Source of the DNA: Alphaproteobacteria bacterium
Lineage (GTDB): Bacteria > Pseudomonadota > Alphaproteobacteria > Caulobacterales > Caulobacteraceae
Assembly (NCBI GenBank): GCA_028869395.1
Contig: JAGWSE010000073.1
Coordinates: 1 to 6,595, forward strand
Reading direction: 5' to 3'
DNA: 6,595 bases
Below, piece by piece: positions 1 to 5,987 of the stretch (position 1 is the stretch's first letter; every line of letters starts with the position of its first letter). Position numbers and translations under genes: made by a program. The notes under the pieces are model-generated. The model did not search any database and had not been told where the DNA came from. It saw only the letters and a list, made by a program, of their open reading frames with translations.

Positions 1-645
1 GAGAAGTGGTGCGTGTTCGGAGGCTCCTGGGGCTCCACGCTCGCCCTCGCCTACGCCATCACCCATCCGGAGCGCGTGGAGAGCCTCGTACTGCGCGGCG
101 TCTTCCTGCTCACGGATCGCGAGCTCCGCTGGTTCTACCAGGACGGCGCCTCCATGCTGTTCCCTGACGCCTGGGAGCGGTTCTGTGCGCCGATCCCGCC
201 TGCCGAGCGGGGCGATATGATGGCGGCCTATCATCGCCGCCTCACCCATCCCGATCGGCGCGTTCAGGCGGAGGCCGCTGCGGCCTGGAGCCAATGGGAA
301 GGCGACACCATCTCGATCCGGGGGCCCGAAGCGCGGCCCTCCAAGTTCAACGAGATCGACTTCGCGATCGCCTTCGCCCGGATCGAATGCCACTTCTTCG
401 TCAACCGCGGGTTCTTCGGCGCCGACGACTGGATCGTGCAGCATGCCGACCGGCTGAAGAACATCCCGGGCTGGATTGTGCAGGGCCGCTTCGACGTGGT
501 CACGCCGTTGGAGGCGGCCTGGCGGTTGAAGAAGGCATGGCCGCAGGCCCGTTTCGAGATCGTCTGGGACGCCGGCCACGCCTCGACCGAGCCCGGCATC
601 GTCGATGCTCTGGTGCGGGCCACGGACCAGGCGCTCGTGCTCTAG
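1..645 (+). CDS. pip: Proline iminopeptidase (prolyl aminopeptidase, S33 family), 5'-truncated by window edge
   Basis: This cytoplasmic alpha/beta hydrolase should release an N-terminal proline from peptides. The open frame runs in from base 1 with no real start. The GTG at 13 lies inside the nucleophile-elbow strand, so it is not the start. The visible 214 residues begin EKWCVFGGSWGSTLALAYA, where GGSWGS carries the nucleophile Ser (fragment residue 9, codon 25-27). The acid Asp is in GRFDVVTP (residue 165) and the His in DAGHASTEPG (residue 193). The Ser-to-Asp and Ser-to-His spacings of 156 and 184 residues fit the proline iminopeptidase family as I know it. Family members are about 310-320 residues, so roughly 100 N-terminal residues lie outside the window. 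The frame stops with TAG, followed 16 nt later by an NTF2-like gene, so co-transcription is likely. A related S33 aminopeptidase with different specificity cannot be excluded. Confidence 0.9.
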   Translation, partial: EKWCVFGGSWGSTLALAYAITHPERVESLVLRGVFLLTDRELRWFYQDGASMLFPDAWERFCAPIPPAERGDMMAAYHRRLTHPDRRVQAEAAAAWSQWEGDTISIRGPEARPSKFNEIDFAIAFARIECHFFVNRGFFGADDWIVQHADRLKNIPGWIVQGRFDVVTPLEAAWRLKKAWPQARFEIVWDAGHASTEPGIVDALVRATDQALVL

Positions 646-653
646 CGGAAGGG
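646..653 (+). promoter_or_regulatory. Ribosome binding site of the NTF2-like gene
   Basis: The purine-rich CGGAAGGG lies immediately after the pip stop codon and 8 nt before the TTG at 662. It supports that TTG over the ATG at 605, which lies inside the end of pip and would add 19 residues of low-quality sequence. Confidence 0.55.
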
Positions 654-661
654 CTCCCGCC

Positions 662-1045
662 TTGAGCCGCGCCCAGATTGTCCGCGCCTATCTCAAGGCG
701 ATCGAGCAGCGCAAGGACGTCTCTGCGTTCTATGCTCCCGATGTGGTCCAGGAGGAGTTTCCCAACCTCCTCAGCCCCACCGGGGCCCGGCGCGAGTTCG
801 CGGACCTGAAGGACGCCGCCAAGCGTGGCCGCAAGGTGATGCGTTCGGAGAGCTACGAGATCGTCACTCTGATCGAGGCCGGCGACGTCGTCGCGTGCGA
901 GATCCGCTGGCGAGGCGTCCTCGGCGTCTCGCTCCGCTCGCTACGTCCGGGCGAGGAGATGCACGCCCACTTCGCGGCGTTCTTTGAGTTCGAAGGCGAG
1001 AAGATCCGGCGACAGCGCAACTACGACTGCTTCGCGCCCTTCTAG
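662..1045 (+). CDS. NTF2-like / SnoaL-like domain protein of unknown function
   Basis: This encodes a 127-residue protein that starts MSRAQIVRAYLKAIE and ends RQRNYDCFAPF. The pattern is an N-terminal helix with AYLKAIEQRKDVSAFYAPDVVQEEFPN, a middle with strands (YEIVTLIEAGDVVACEIRWRG), and a closing HAHFAAFFEFEGEKIRRQRNYDCF. It matches the cone-shaped alpha+beta fold of the NTF2/SnoaL-like superfamily, whose members include small-molecule isomerases and many proteins of unknown role. It has no signal peptide or membrane segment, so it is probably cytoplasmic. The TTG start was chosen because a purine-rich site precedes it by 8 nt and because the longer in-frame ATG at 605 would overlap pip by 41 nt with unconvincing sequence. 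It probably shares a transcript with pip, although a functional link is not evident. The substrate, if any, cannot be named. The TAG stop is one base from the rodA stop on the other strand. Confidence 0.75.
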   Translation: MSRAQIVRAYLKAIEQRKDVSAFYAPDVVQEEFPNLLSPTGARREFADLKDAAKRGRKVMRSESYEIVTLIEAGDVVACEIRWRGVLGVSLRSLRPGEEMHAHFAAFFEFEGEKIRRQRNYDCFAPF

Positions 1046-1060
1046 TCTAGAGAAGCGCGC
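1034..1060. repeat. Imperfect inverted repeat at convergent gene ends
   Basis: TCTAG (1041-1045), T (1046) and CTAGA (1047-1051) form a perfect short palindrome made by the two facing TAG stops. GCGC at 1034-1037 and at 1057-1060 flank it in inverted orientation. The arms extend only with mismatches or bulges, and neither strand has a following T run, so this is not a classic intrinsic terminator. No other terminator is visible between the convergent genes. Confidence 0.35.
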
Positions 1061-2201
1061 CCTTGCCGCTCGTGACCTCGGAGTAGCGGTGGACACGCAC
1101 GGCCAGGACCAGGCCGAAACCCACCATCACGGTCAACATCACGGTGCCGCCGTACGAAAGAAGCGGCATGGGAACGCCAACCACGGGCGCGAGCCCCATC
1201 ACCATGGCGCCGTTGATCAGAACGTAGAGGGCGAACGTCACCGTGACGCCGGCCGCCGCGAGCCGCCCGAAGTGACTGTGGGCGATATAGGCCGTTCGCA
1301 GGGCCATGAAGATGATCGCCGCATATAGCAACAGGATCGAGACGCAGCCCACGAATCCGAACTCTTCGGCCAGGGTCGAGAAAATGAAGTCGGTCTGCTT
1401 CTCCGGCAGGAAGTTGAGCTGGCTTTGCGAGCCAAGGCCGTAGCCCTTGCCGAGCAGTCCGCCGGAACCGAGCGCGATCTTCGACTGCTGGATATGGTAG
1501 CCTGCGCCGGACAGGTCGGCGTCTGGGTTCAGAAAGGTGAGCAGCCTCTGACGCTGATAGCCGTGCAGGCCGAACATCACCGCCGGCGGGATCACGGCGA
1601 TCGCGCCGAGCACGCCCGCCGTGATGATCTTCCACGACAGACCGCCGAGGATCATAACCACGCCTCCGGTCATGAGGATGAGAAGCGCCGTCCCAAGGTC
1701 GGGCTGCTTGGCGACCAGGGCGACCGGAGCGAGGATCAGGAAGGCCGGCCACAGAAGCCACCAGGAGAGCTGCGCGGTCTTGCCCGAGGCCCCGTGGTAG
1801 AACCTGGCCAGCGCCAGGACGAGACCGATCTTCATGATCTCCGAGGGCTGGATCTGGATTGGACCAGCCTGCAGCCACCGCTGAGCGCCCAAGGCATGGT
1901 GGCCGACCAGGTCCACCGCGATCAGGAGCAGGAATCCCACCCCATAGATCGGATAGGCGAGCGCGAACCAGACACGTAGGTCGACCAGCGCAAGACCGAT
2001 CATCAGGCCGAAGAAGATCACGAACCGGATCATCTGAGGGGCGGCCCACGGCATCCAGGACGAGCCTGCGATGGAGAACTGCATCACGCCGCCCGCGGCC
2101 GCGATGAGACACAGCGTGAAACAGAAAATCCAGTCGATTTCCGAGAGCTTGACGATCAGGCGGTCGCGCTCGCCGGGACGGGTCAGGGCCGAGACGGTCA
2201 A
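1047..2201 (-). CDS. rodA: RodA, SEDS-family peptidoglycan glycosyltransferase
   Basis: RodA is a polytopic inner-membrane enzyme that polymerises lipid II into glycan strands during lateral wall growth, working with PBP2. The 384-residue product is close to the usual length (about 370). About ten hydrophobic segments are visible from residue 25 to 370. SEDS signatures are GAQRWLQAGPIQIQPSEIMK (105-124), KQPDLGTAL (165-173), GYHIQQSKIALGSGGLLGKG (234-253), TDFIFSTLAEEFGFVG (270-285) and PLLSYGG (346-352). Asp271 in TDFIF corresponds to the catalytic Asp of the family (Asp262 in E. coli RodA). The start is TTG within a TTGA overlap with the mrdA stop, preceded by AGGGGA 7 nt upstream. The next Met (residue 40) lies in the first membrane segment, so a shorter start would be damaging. 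RodA rather than FtsW is supported by its position directly after mrdA. It is the last gene of the operon, and its stop faces the NTF2-like gene. Confidence 0.96.
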   Translation of the reverse strand: MTVSALTRPGERDRLIVKLSEIDWIFCFTLCLIAAAGGVMQFSIAGSSWMPWAAPQMIRFVIFFGLMIGLALVDLRVWFALAYPIYGVGFLLLIAVDLVGHHALGAQRWLQAGPIQIQPSEIMKIGLVLALARFYHGASGKTAQLSWWLLWPAFLILAPVALVAKQPDLGTALLILMTGGVVMILGGLSWKIITAGVLGAIAVIPPAVMFGLHGYQRQRLLTFLNPDADLSGAGYHIQQSKIALGSGGLLGKGYGLGSQSQLNFLPEKQTDFIFSTLAEEFGFVGCVSILLLYAAIIFMALRTAYIAHSHFGRLAAAGVTVTFALYVLINGAMVMGLAPVVGVPMPLLSYGGTVMLTVMVGFGLVLAVRVHRYSEVTSGKGALL

Positions 2202-4186
2202 GTGGGGGTCCCCTGGGGCAGTCCGACGGGCGAGTTGGGATCGACGGGCGTGGGCGGCAAGTCAGGCACCACGTCGCCGCTGCCCGGCCCGGTCGGGACT
2301 GGCGGCAAAGGCAGCGGTTTTTCAATCTGAGCCCGGATCTCGGGATCCTTCAGCAGGGCCACGCGCATGATCTCGCGAGCCCGCGGGGCGGCGGCCGATG
2401 CGCCCCAGCCGCCGTGCTCCACCAGCACGCTCATCGCGTAGCGCGGATTACCGATCGGGGCGAAGCAGATGAACCAGGCATGGTCGCGCAGCTTCCACTG
2501 CCCGACGGCGCCGTGGGCGCCGGTGCCGCCGTGGTAGCCAACCGCCTGGGCGGTGCCGGTCTTGCCGGCCATCTTGATGTCGGGTCCGAGCCCGAGGTCA
2601 GCCTCGGCCGCGGCCGTGCCATTGCCCGTCGTGACCGCGGCCATGGCCTCGCGCACGAACTGCAGGTGCGCCTTGTTTACGTCGAGATCGCCCCAGGCCG
2701 ATCCGGACTTCTCGTTCACCCCACCGATGGACTGGATAAGCCGGGGGTGGAGCGCCCGCTGGCCGTTGGCGATGCGCGAGACCTGCACGCAGAGTTGCAG
2801 CGGATTGAGGTGGGTATAGCCCTGGCCGATGCCCATCGAAGGCGTCTCGCCGGGATGCCAGACGGGGTCCTTCGGGAAGGTGCGCCGCTTGTAGGCCGTG
2901 TCCGGCACGAGGCCGGGCTTCTGACCTGGGATGCCGATGTCGAACACTTGTCCCAGGCCGAATTTGCGCGCCATGGCGGCGATCTTGTCGGGCCCGACCC
3001 AGAGCGCGCACTGGTAGAAGTAGATGTCGCACGACGTAGCGATCGCGCCACGGAGATCCTGCACGCCGTGAGCCTGGTCGCAGTGCCACACGCGGCCGCC
3101 CCAGAACCAGGTCTTGTTGCAGACGTGGGTGGTGGCCGGATCATAGCCGGCGTCGAGGGCGGCAAGCGCCACCATGGTCTTGAAGGTCGAGCCCGGGGGA
3201 TAGGTGGCCGTGATCGCCTTGTTGAACAGCGGCTTGTGGTCGTACTCGGCGAGCGCCCGATACTCCGCCGTGGTGAGCCCCCGGACGAAGCGGTTGGCGT
3301 CGAAGCTCGGGGCCGAGAACATGCACAGGATGTCGCCCGAACGGCAGTCCATCATCACTGCGGCGCCGCTCTCGTCGCCGAACACCTGCTCGGCCCGGAG
3401 CTGGATGTCGGCATCGAGCGTGAGCTTGATCTCCTTGCCGGTAATGGCCGGGATGTCGCCTTGCGGGTCCTCGCGGACCTCGCGGCCCTCGGCGTCGACT
3501 TCAACCTTCTTCGCCCCGGGCGAACCCCGAAGATCCAGGTCGAAGGCCTTCTCGACGCCGGACTTGCCGATGCGGAATCCAGGATTGAGCATGATCGGCT
3601 CGGAATTCGGGCCGGTCGGGGTGATGTCGCTCTTGGTCACCTTGGCGACGTAGCCGATCACGTGGGCGAACGCCCCGCCATAGGGATAGACGCGCACCTC
3701 GCCCATGTCGGCCGATACGCCGGGCAGCTCCGGCGCGCGCAGGTTGATGGCGCTGAACTGCTCCCAGCTCATGTCCTCCATAACCTCGACCGGCGTGCGC
3801 CGCGGGGAGTTGTCGATGTCGCGGATCAGATGGACCTGGCGTTTGTCGTCGAGCGGCACGAACTCGGCGAGTGTCTTCAACGTGCCCGGAACGTCGACGC
3901 CCTTCTCGCGCGCGACGAGCAGCCGGAAGTTGGGCCGGTTGGACGCCAGCACGACACCGTCACGGTCGACGATCAGCCCGCGCGGCGGCGGCATGAGCTT
4001 GAAGTTGAACTGGTTGGACGCCGACAGCTTTTCGTAGCGCGCCGTCTCGAGCAGCTGCAGCTGAGCCAGGCGACCGCCGAGCGCGAGGAGACCCAGGCCC
4101 GCCATGCCGCCCAGCACGAAGGCTCGGCGGTGAAACACGCCCTGACGCTCGTTGACTTCCTCGAAGAAGATGGCGGGCTCTGCCAT
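2198..4186 (-). CDS. mrdA: Penicillin-binding protein 2, class B transpeptidase of the elongasome
   Basis: PBP2 crosslinks peptidoglycan stem peptides in the periplasm during cell elongation and is the partner of RodA. It has 662 residues, anchored by one membrane segment at about 22-40. The pedestal domain has PPPRGLIVDRDG (66-77) and GFRIGKSGVEKAFDLDLRG (203-221). The transpeptidase domain has the nucleophile motif STFK (Ser333, Lys336), SCD (385-387, the SxD form seen in PBP2) and KTGT (542-545). Four potential metal ligands (Cys356, Cys369, His373, Cys386) surround the SCD motif. Residues 623-662 form a Pro-rich tail (PLPLPPVPTGPGSG and following). The ATG start lies 10 nt after the mreD stop, with AGGGGG overlapping that stop. 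The 3' end overlaps rodA by TTGA. Position between mreD and rodA and the PBP2-type SCD distinguish it from FtsI/PBP3. All catalytic motifs are intact. Confidence 0.97.
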   Translation of the reverse strand: MAEPAIFFEEVNERQGVFHRRAFVLGGMAGLGLLALGGRLAQLQLLETARYEKLSASNQFNFKLMPPPRGLIVDRDGVVLASNRPNFRLLVAREKGVDVPGTLKTLAEFVPLDDKRQVHLIRDIDNSPRRTPVEVMEDMSWEQFSAINLRAPELPGVSADMGEVRVYPYGGAFAHVIGYVAKVTKSDITPTGPNSEPIMLNPGFRIGKSGVEKAFDLDLRGSPGAKKVEVDAEGREVREDPQGDIPAITGKEIKLTLDADIQLRAEQVFGDESGAAVMMDCRSGDILCMFSAPSFDANRFVRGLTTAEYRALAEYDHKPLFNKAITATYPPGSTFKTMVALAALDAGYDPATTHVCNKTWFWGGRVWHCDQAHGVQDLRGAIATSCDIYFYQCALWVGPDKIAAMARKFGLGQVFDIGIPGQKPGLVPDTAYKRRTFPKDPVWHPGETPSMGIGQGYTHLNPLQLCVQVSRIANGQRALHPRLIQSIGGVNEKSGSAWGDLDVNKAHLQFVREAMAAVTTGNGTAAAEADLGLGPDIKMAGKTGTAQAVGYHGGTGAHGAVGQWKLRDHAWFICFAPIGNPRYAMSVLVEHGGWGASAAAPRAREIMRVALLKDPEIRAQIEKPLPLPPVPTGPGSGDVVPDLPPTPVDPNSPVGLPQGTPT
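2209..2214 (-). promoter_or_regulatory. Ribosome binding site of rodA, inside the mrdA 3' end
   Basis: Read on the minus strand, AGGGGA lies 7 nt before the TTG of rodA and within the last codons of mrdA. It supports the TTG start and suggests that ribosomes ending mrdA can reinitiate on rodA. Confidence 0.6.
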
Positions 4187-4192
4187 CCGCCG

Positions 4193-4198
4193 CCCCCT
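4193..4198 (-). promoter_or_regulatory. Ribosome binding site of mrdA, overlapping the mreD stop
   Basis: The minus strand reads AGGGGG, with the initial AG forming part of the mreD TAG stop. It is 6 nt before the mrdA ATG. The tight placement supports coupled translation from mreD into mrdA. Confidence 0.6.
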
Positions 4199-4706
4199 AA
4201 CGGAATCTCACGTCGGCATCCTCGAACATGTCGATCAGCCGATGCGCAAAGGGATAGAGCACGATTGTGGCGAGGTATTGCCAGGCCATGGCCATCAAGC
4301 CCGGAAAGGCCTTGTCCTTCAGGCCTGTGACCAAATAGCCCACCGCCATGGCTATGGCCGTGACGAGGCCGTACCAGGCCCACAGCTCAAGCCGGCTGCG
4401 TCCCGCCAGCATGCTGCGGCCGCCGAGCACAAGGCCGTAGGAGACGAGCAGGCAAAGGCCCCAAAGCCCGAGCGGTCCGCCCCAGAAGAGGTCGAGCAGA
4501 AGGCCCATGGCGACGGTCGCCAAGGGTGCGATGATCGAGGGCCGGATCACCGCCCAGGCGAAGACCGCCGCCATCGGAAACACCGGTTCCGGAAGGTGGA
4601 AGCCCCAGACCTGGATCGGGATGCCGAACAGCACCGTCGCGCCCAGCACCTGGAGCATGGGGATGCCGATCCAGCGCCAGGGCTCGAGGGAGCGGGCGGC
4701 GCTCAA
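4197..4706 (-). CDS. mreD: MreD, rod-shape-determining inner-membrane protein
   Basis: This is a 169-residue, very hydrophobic protein with about five or six membrane segments, roughly at 13-30, 42-54, 57-73, 78-95, 108-127 and 137-155. The segment PMAAVFAWAVIRPSIIAPLATVAMGLLLDLFWGGPLGLWGL (44-83) carries the typical MreD pattern of an RP pair followed by GLLxDxxxGxPLG. MreD joins MreB and MreC in the elongasome and has no known enzymatic activity. Its length matches the family (about 160-170). The start is TTG in a TTGA overlap with the mreC stop, with a strong AGGAG 8 nt upstream. The first internal Met (residue 17) would cut the first membrane segment. Sequence conservation is low in this family, so the call rests on topology, motif and position between mreC and mrdA, which together are convincing. 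Confidence 0.94.
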   Translation of the reverse strand: MSAARSLEPWRWIGIPMLQVLGATVLFGIPIQVWGFHLPEPVFPMAAVFAWAVIRPSIIAPLATVAMGLLLDLFWGGPLGLWGLCLLVSYGLVLGGRSMLAGRSRLELWAWYGLVTAIAMAVGYLVTGLKDKAFPGLMAMAWQYLATIVLYPFAHRLIDMFEDADVRFR

Positions 4707-5920
4707 TGGGGCGGCTCCTGCGAGGCGGCCGCGGAATGCTTCGGCGCAGTGGCGCGATAGGGCCTAGACTGCGGAGGGGCGCGCTCCACGCTGCGCGTCT
4801 CGCCCGGCTTCGCAGCCGGCCTGAGCGGAGCGCGGGCGGTCTTTTGGCCCTCCGCCTTCTTCGGGGAGGCCGGTTCCAGCCTGGCCGTCGGCGCCTTGGC
4901 CTTGGTCTCCGAAGCCGGCTTGGCCGGGGCGGCGCGAGGACCGCTCGACGTGGGCGCAACGGCGGGCTTGGCCATCGCCGGCGCAGGGGCCGCCGCAGGC
5001 GGCGTGGGACCCACCGTCTCTGCGCCTTCGGTGGGCGGCGGCACGTGGCGCTCTTCCAGCTCCTTCTCGTTCACGAGCTGGGCGAAGTCCTGGAACAGCA
5101 GAATGCGGACGAAGTCGATGGGCGCCTTGTCGGAAGCGAGCACGACGCGCCAGCGGCCGTCGAGACCCTTCACCGCCGTTCCCACAGGCAGACCGCGGGG
5201 CATCTCGCCGCCGTCGCCGGAGGTCATCACGCGGTCGCCTTCGCGAACGGGGTCCTGGCCGCGGAGGTAGGCGAGCTTCGGATTGGGGCCGCCGTCACCG
5301 GTCAGGATCGCCCGCGCATTGGTGCGATCGATCATCACCGGGACTTTCGACGCCGTGTCGGTGAGAAGCAGCACCCGGCTGGCGCTGTGGGTCAGGCCGA
5401 CGATGCGGCCCACCAGGCCGTTCTCGCTCATGACCGGGTTGCCGACGCGCACGCCCTGGTCCGACCCGGCGTTGGCGAGCCGGGTGGCCGCGAACGGTCC
5501 GCGGCTGTCGAGGACCACGCGGGCCCCCACCATCGGGATCGGCGGATCGGTCTTCAGTCCGAGCAGCGTGCGGTAACGGGCGTTCTCGTTGCGCAGAGCC
5601 AGCGCGACGTCGTGCCACTGGCGCATTTGCTGGAGCTCCAGCTTCAGCTTCTGGTTCTCGGAAACGGCGAAGAAGTAGCCCTTCACGGCGTCGACGCCCG
5701 CGCCGGTCCAGCGTCCCGGAGCGGACAGGGCGTCGCCTACGGGCGTCAGGACGGTGTCGACCGCCCCGCGGGTCGTGCCGAAAGCTTCGCTCCTGAAGGC
5801 GTCGCGACGGTCCGACACCAGCAGGGCGATCGTCGCCACGACGGCGACGATGACGGCGACCGCCGCCGTCCAGGTCAGCGGGACCTTCAGTTCGCCGAGC
5901 GGAGACTCCCGTAGGGACAC
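4703..5920 (-). CDS. mreC: MreC, rod-shape-determining periplasmic scaffold protein
   Basis: MreC links the cytoplasmic MreB filament to the periplasmic wall enzymes and activates PBP2/RodA. The 405-residue protein begins MSLRESPLGELKVPLTW, followed by one membrane segment (about 16-34). A helical coiled-coil-like stretch comes next at about 86-120 (ENQKLKLELQQMRQWHDVALALRNENARYRTLLGL, within residues 88-122). The double beta-barrel core follows at about 128-280, with conserved NPVMSENGLVGRIVG (161-175), SRVLLLTD (181-188) and GDRVMTSGDGG (228-238). Residues about 292-405 are an Ala/Pro/Lys-rich, probably disordered tail that accounts for the excess over shorter family members such as the 367-residue E. 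coli protein. The GTG start is fixed: the codon immediately before it in frame is TAA. A GAGG lies 5 nt upstream. The stop overlaps mreD by TTGA. Confidence 0.95.
   Translation of the reverse strand: MSLRESPLGELKVPLTWTAAVAVIVAVVATIALLVSDRRDAFRSEAFGTTRGAVDTVLTPVGDALSAPGRWTGAGVDAVKGYFFAVSENQKLKLELQQMRQWHDVALALRNENARYRTLLGLKTDPPIPMVGARVVLDSRGPFAATRLANAGSDQGVRVGNPVMSENGLVGRIVGLTHSASRVLLLTDTASKVPVMIDRTNARAILTGDGGPNPKLAYLRGQDPVREGDRVMTSGDGGEMPRGLPVGTAVKGLDGRWRVVLASDKAPIDFVRILLFQDFAQLVNEKELEERHVPPPTEGAETVGPTPPAAAPAPAMAKPAVAPTSSGPRAAPAKPASETKAKAPTARLEPASPKKAEGQKTARAPLRPAAKPGETRSVERAPPQSRPYRATAPKHSAAASQEPPH
4715..4719 (-). promoter_or_regulatory. Ribosome binding site of mreD, inside the mreC 3' end
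   Basis: The minus strand reads AGGAG, 8 nt before the TTG start of mreD and within the last codons of mreC. It is the best Shine-Dalgarno match in the window and decides for the TTG start. Confidence 0.7.
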
Positions 5921-5925
5921 TTAGG

Positions 5926-5929
5926 CCTC
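5926..5929 (-). promoter_or_regulatory. Short ribosome binding site of mreC
   Basis: The minus strand reads GAGG, 5 nt before the GTG start. An in-frame TAA lies directly before that GTG, so no upstream start is possible. The site is weaker and closer than those of mreD and rodA. It also forms part of a possible pairing with the beginning of the spacer. Confidence 0.45.
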
Positions 5930-5934
5930 GTCTT

Positions 5935-5982
5935 TCGCGGTTCGCGACAGCCCCCCGTCGCCCATACGCGCGTGAGTCGCGA
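5935..5982. repeat. Nested inverted repeats in the mreB-mreC spacer
   Basis: The 67-nt spacer (5921-5987) contains TCGCGAC (5942-5948) matched in inverted orientation by GTCGCGA (5976-5982). It also contains a tight TCGCG-GTT-CGCGA hairpin (5935-5947) and the 8-base palindrome ACGCGCGT (5966-5973). No T run follows on the minus strand, so a terminator is unlikely. The GC-rich composition makes short inverted repeats common by chance. No convincing promoter was recognised here. Confidence 0.4.
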
Positions 5983-5987
5983 GGTCC

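Noticed and set aside
605..661. ATG at 605 as the start of the NTF2-like gene
   Set aside because: It would overlap pip by 41 nt and add a Cys/Arg/Ser-rich stretch unlike the family. The TTG at 662 has a purine-rich site at proper distance and begins at the natural first helix.
1042..2325. A 427-codon minus-strand frame overlapping rodA in another phase
   Set aside because: The translation is Arg/Pro-rich and shadows a complete RodA with ten membrane segments. It also runs through the end of mrdA.
2414..4330. A 638-codon open frame on the plus strand opposite mrdA and mreD
   Set aside because: Its length comes from the GC-rich third positions of mrdA on the other strand, which remove stop codons in the antisense frame. 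The translation is Arg/Gly/Val/His-rich without a recognisable domain, while the opposite strand encodes a complete PBP2 with all motifs.
4706..5914. A 402-codon open frame on the plus strand almost exactly opposite mreC
   Set aside because: It is an antisense shadow of mreC with Arg/Gly-rich low-complexity sequence and no recognisable family.
5935..5982. Intrinsic terminator between mreB and mreC
   Set aside because: Stems exist but are not followed by a T run on the minus strand, and the downstream genes are the normal operon partners.
5921..5987. A separate mreC promoter in the spacer
   Set aside because: No pair of -35 and -10 like elements could be recognised at reasonable spacing. A promoter inside the mreB 3' end cannot be excluded.
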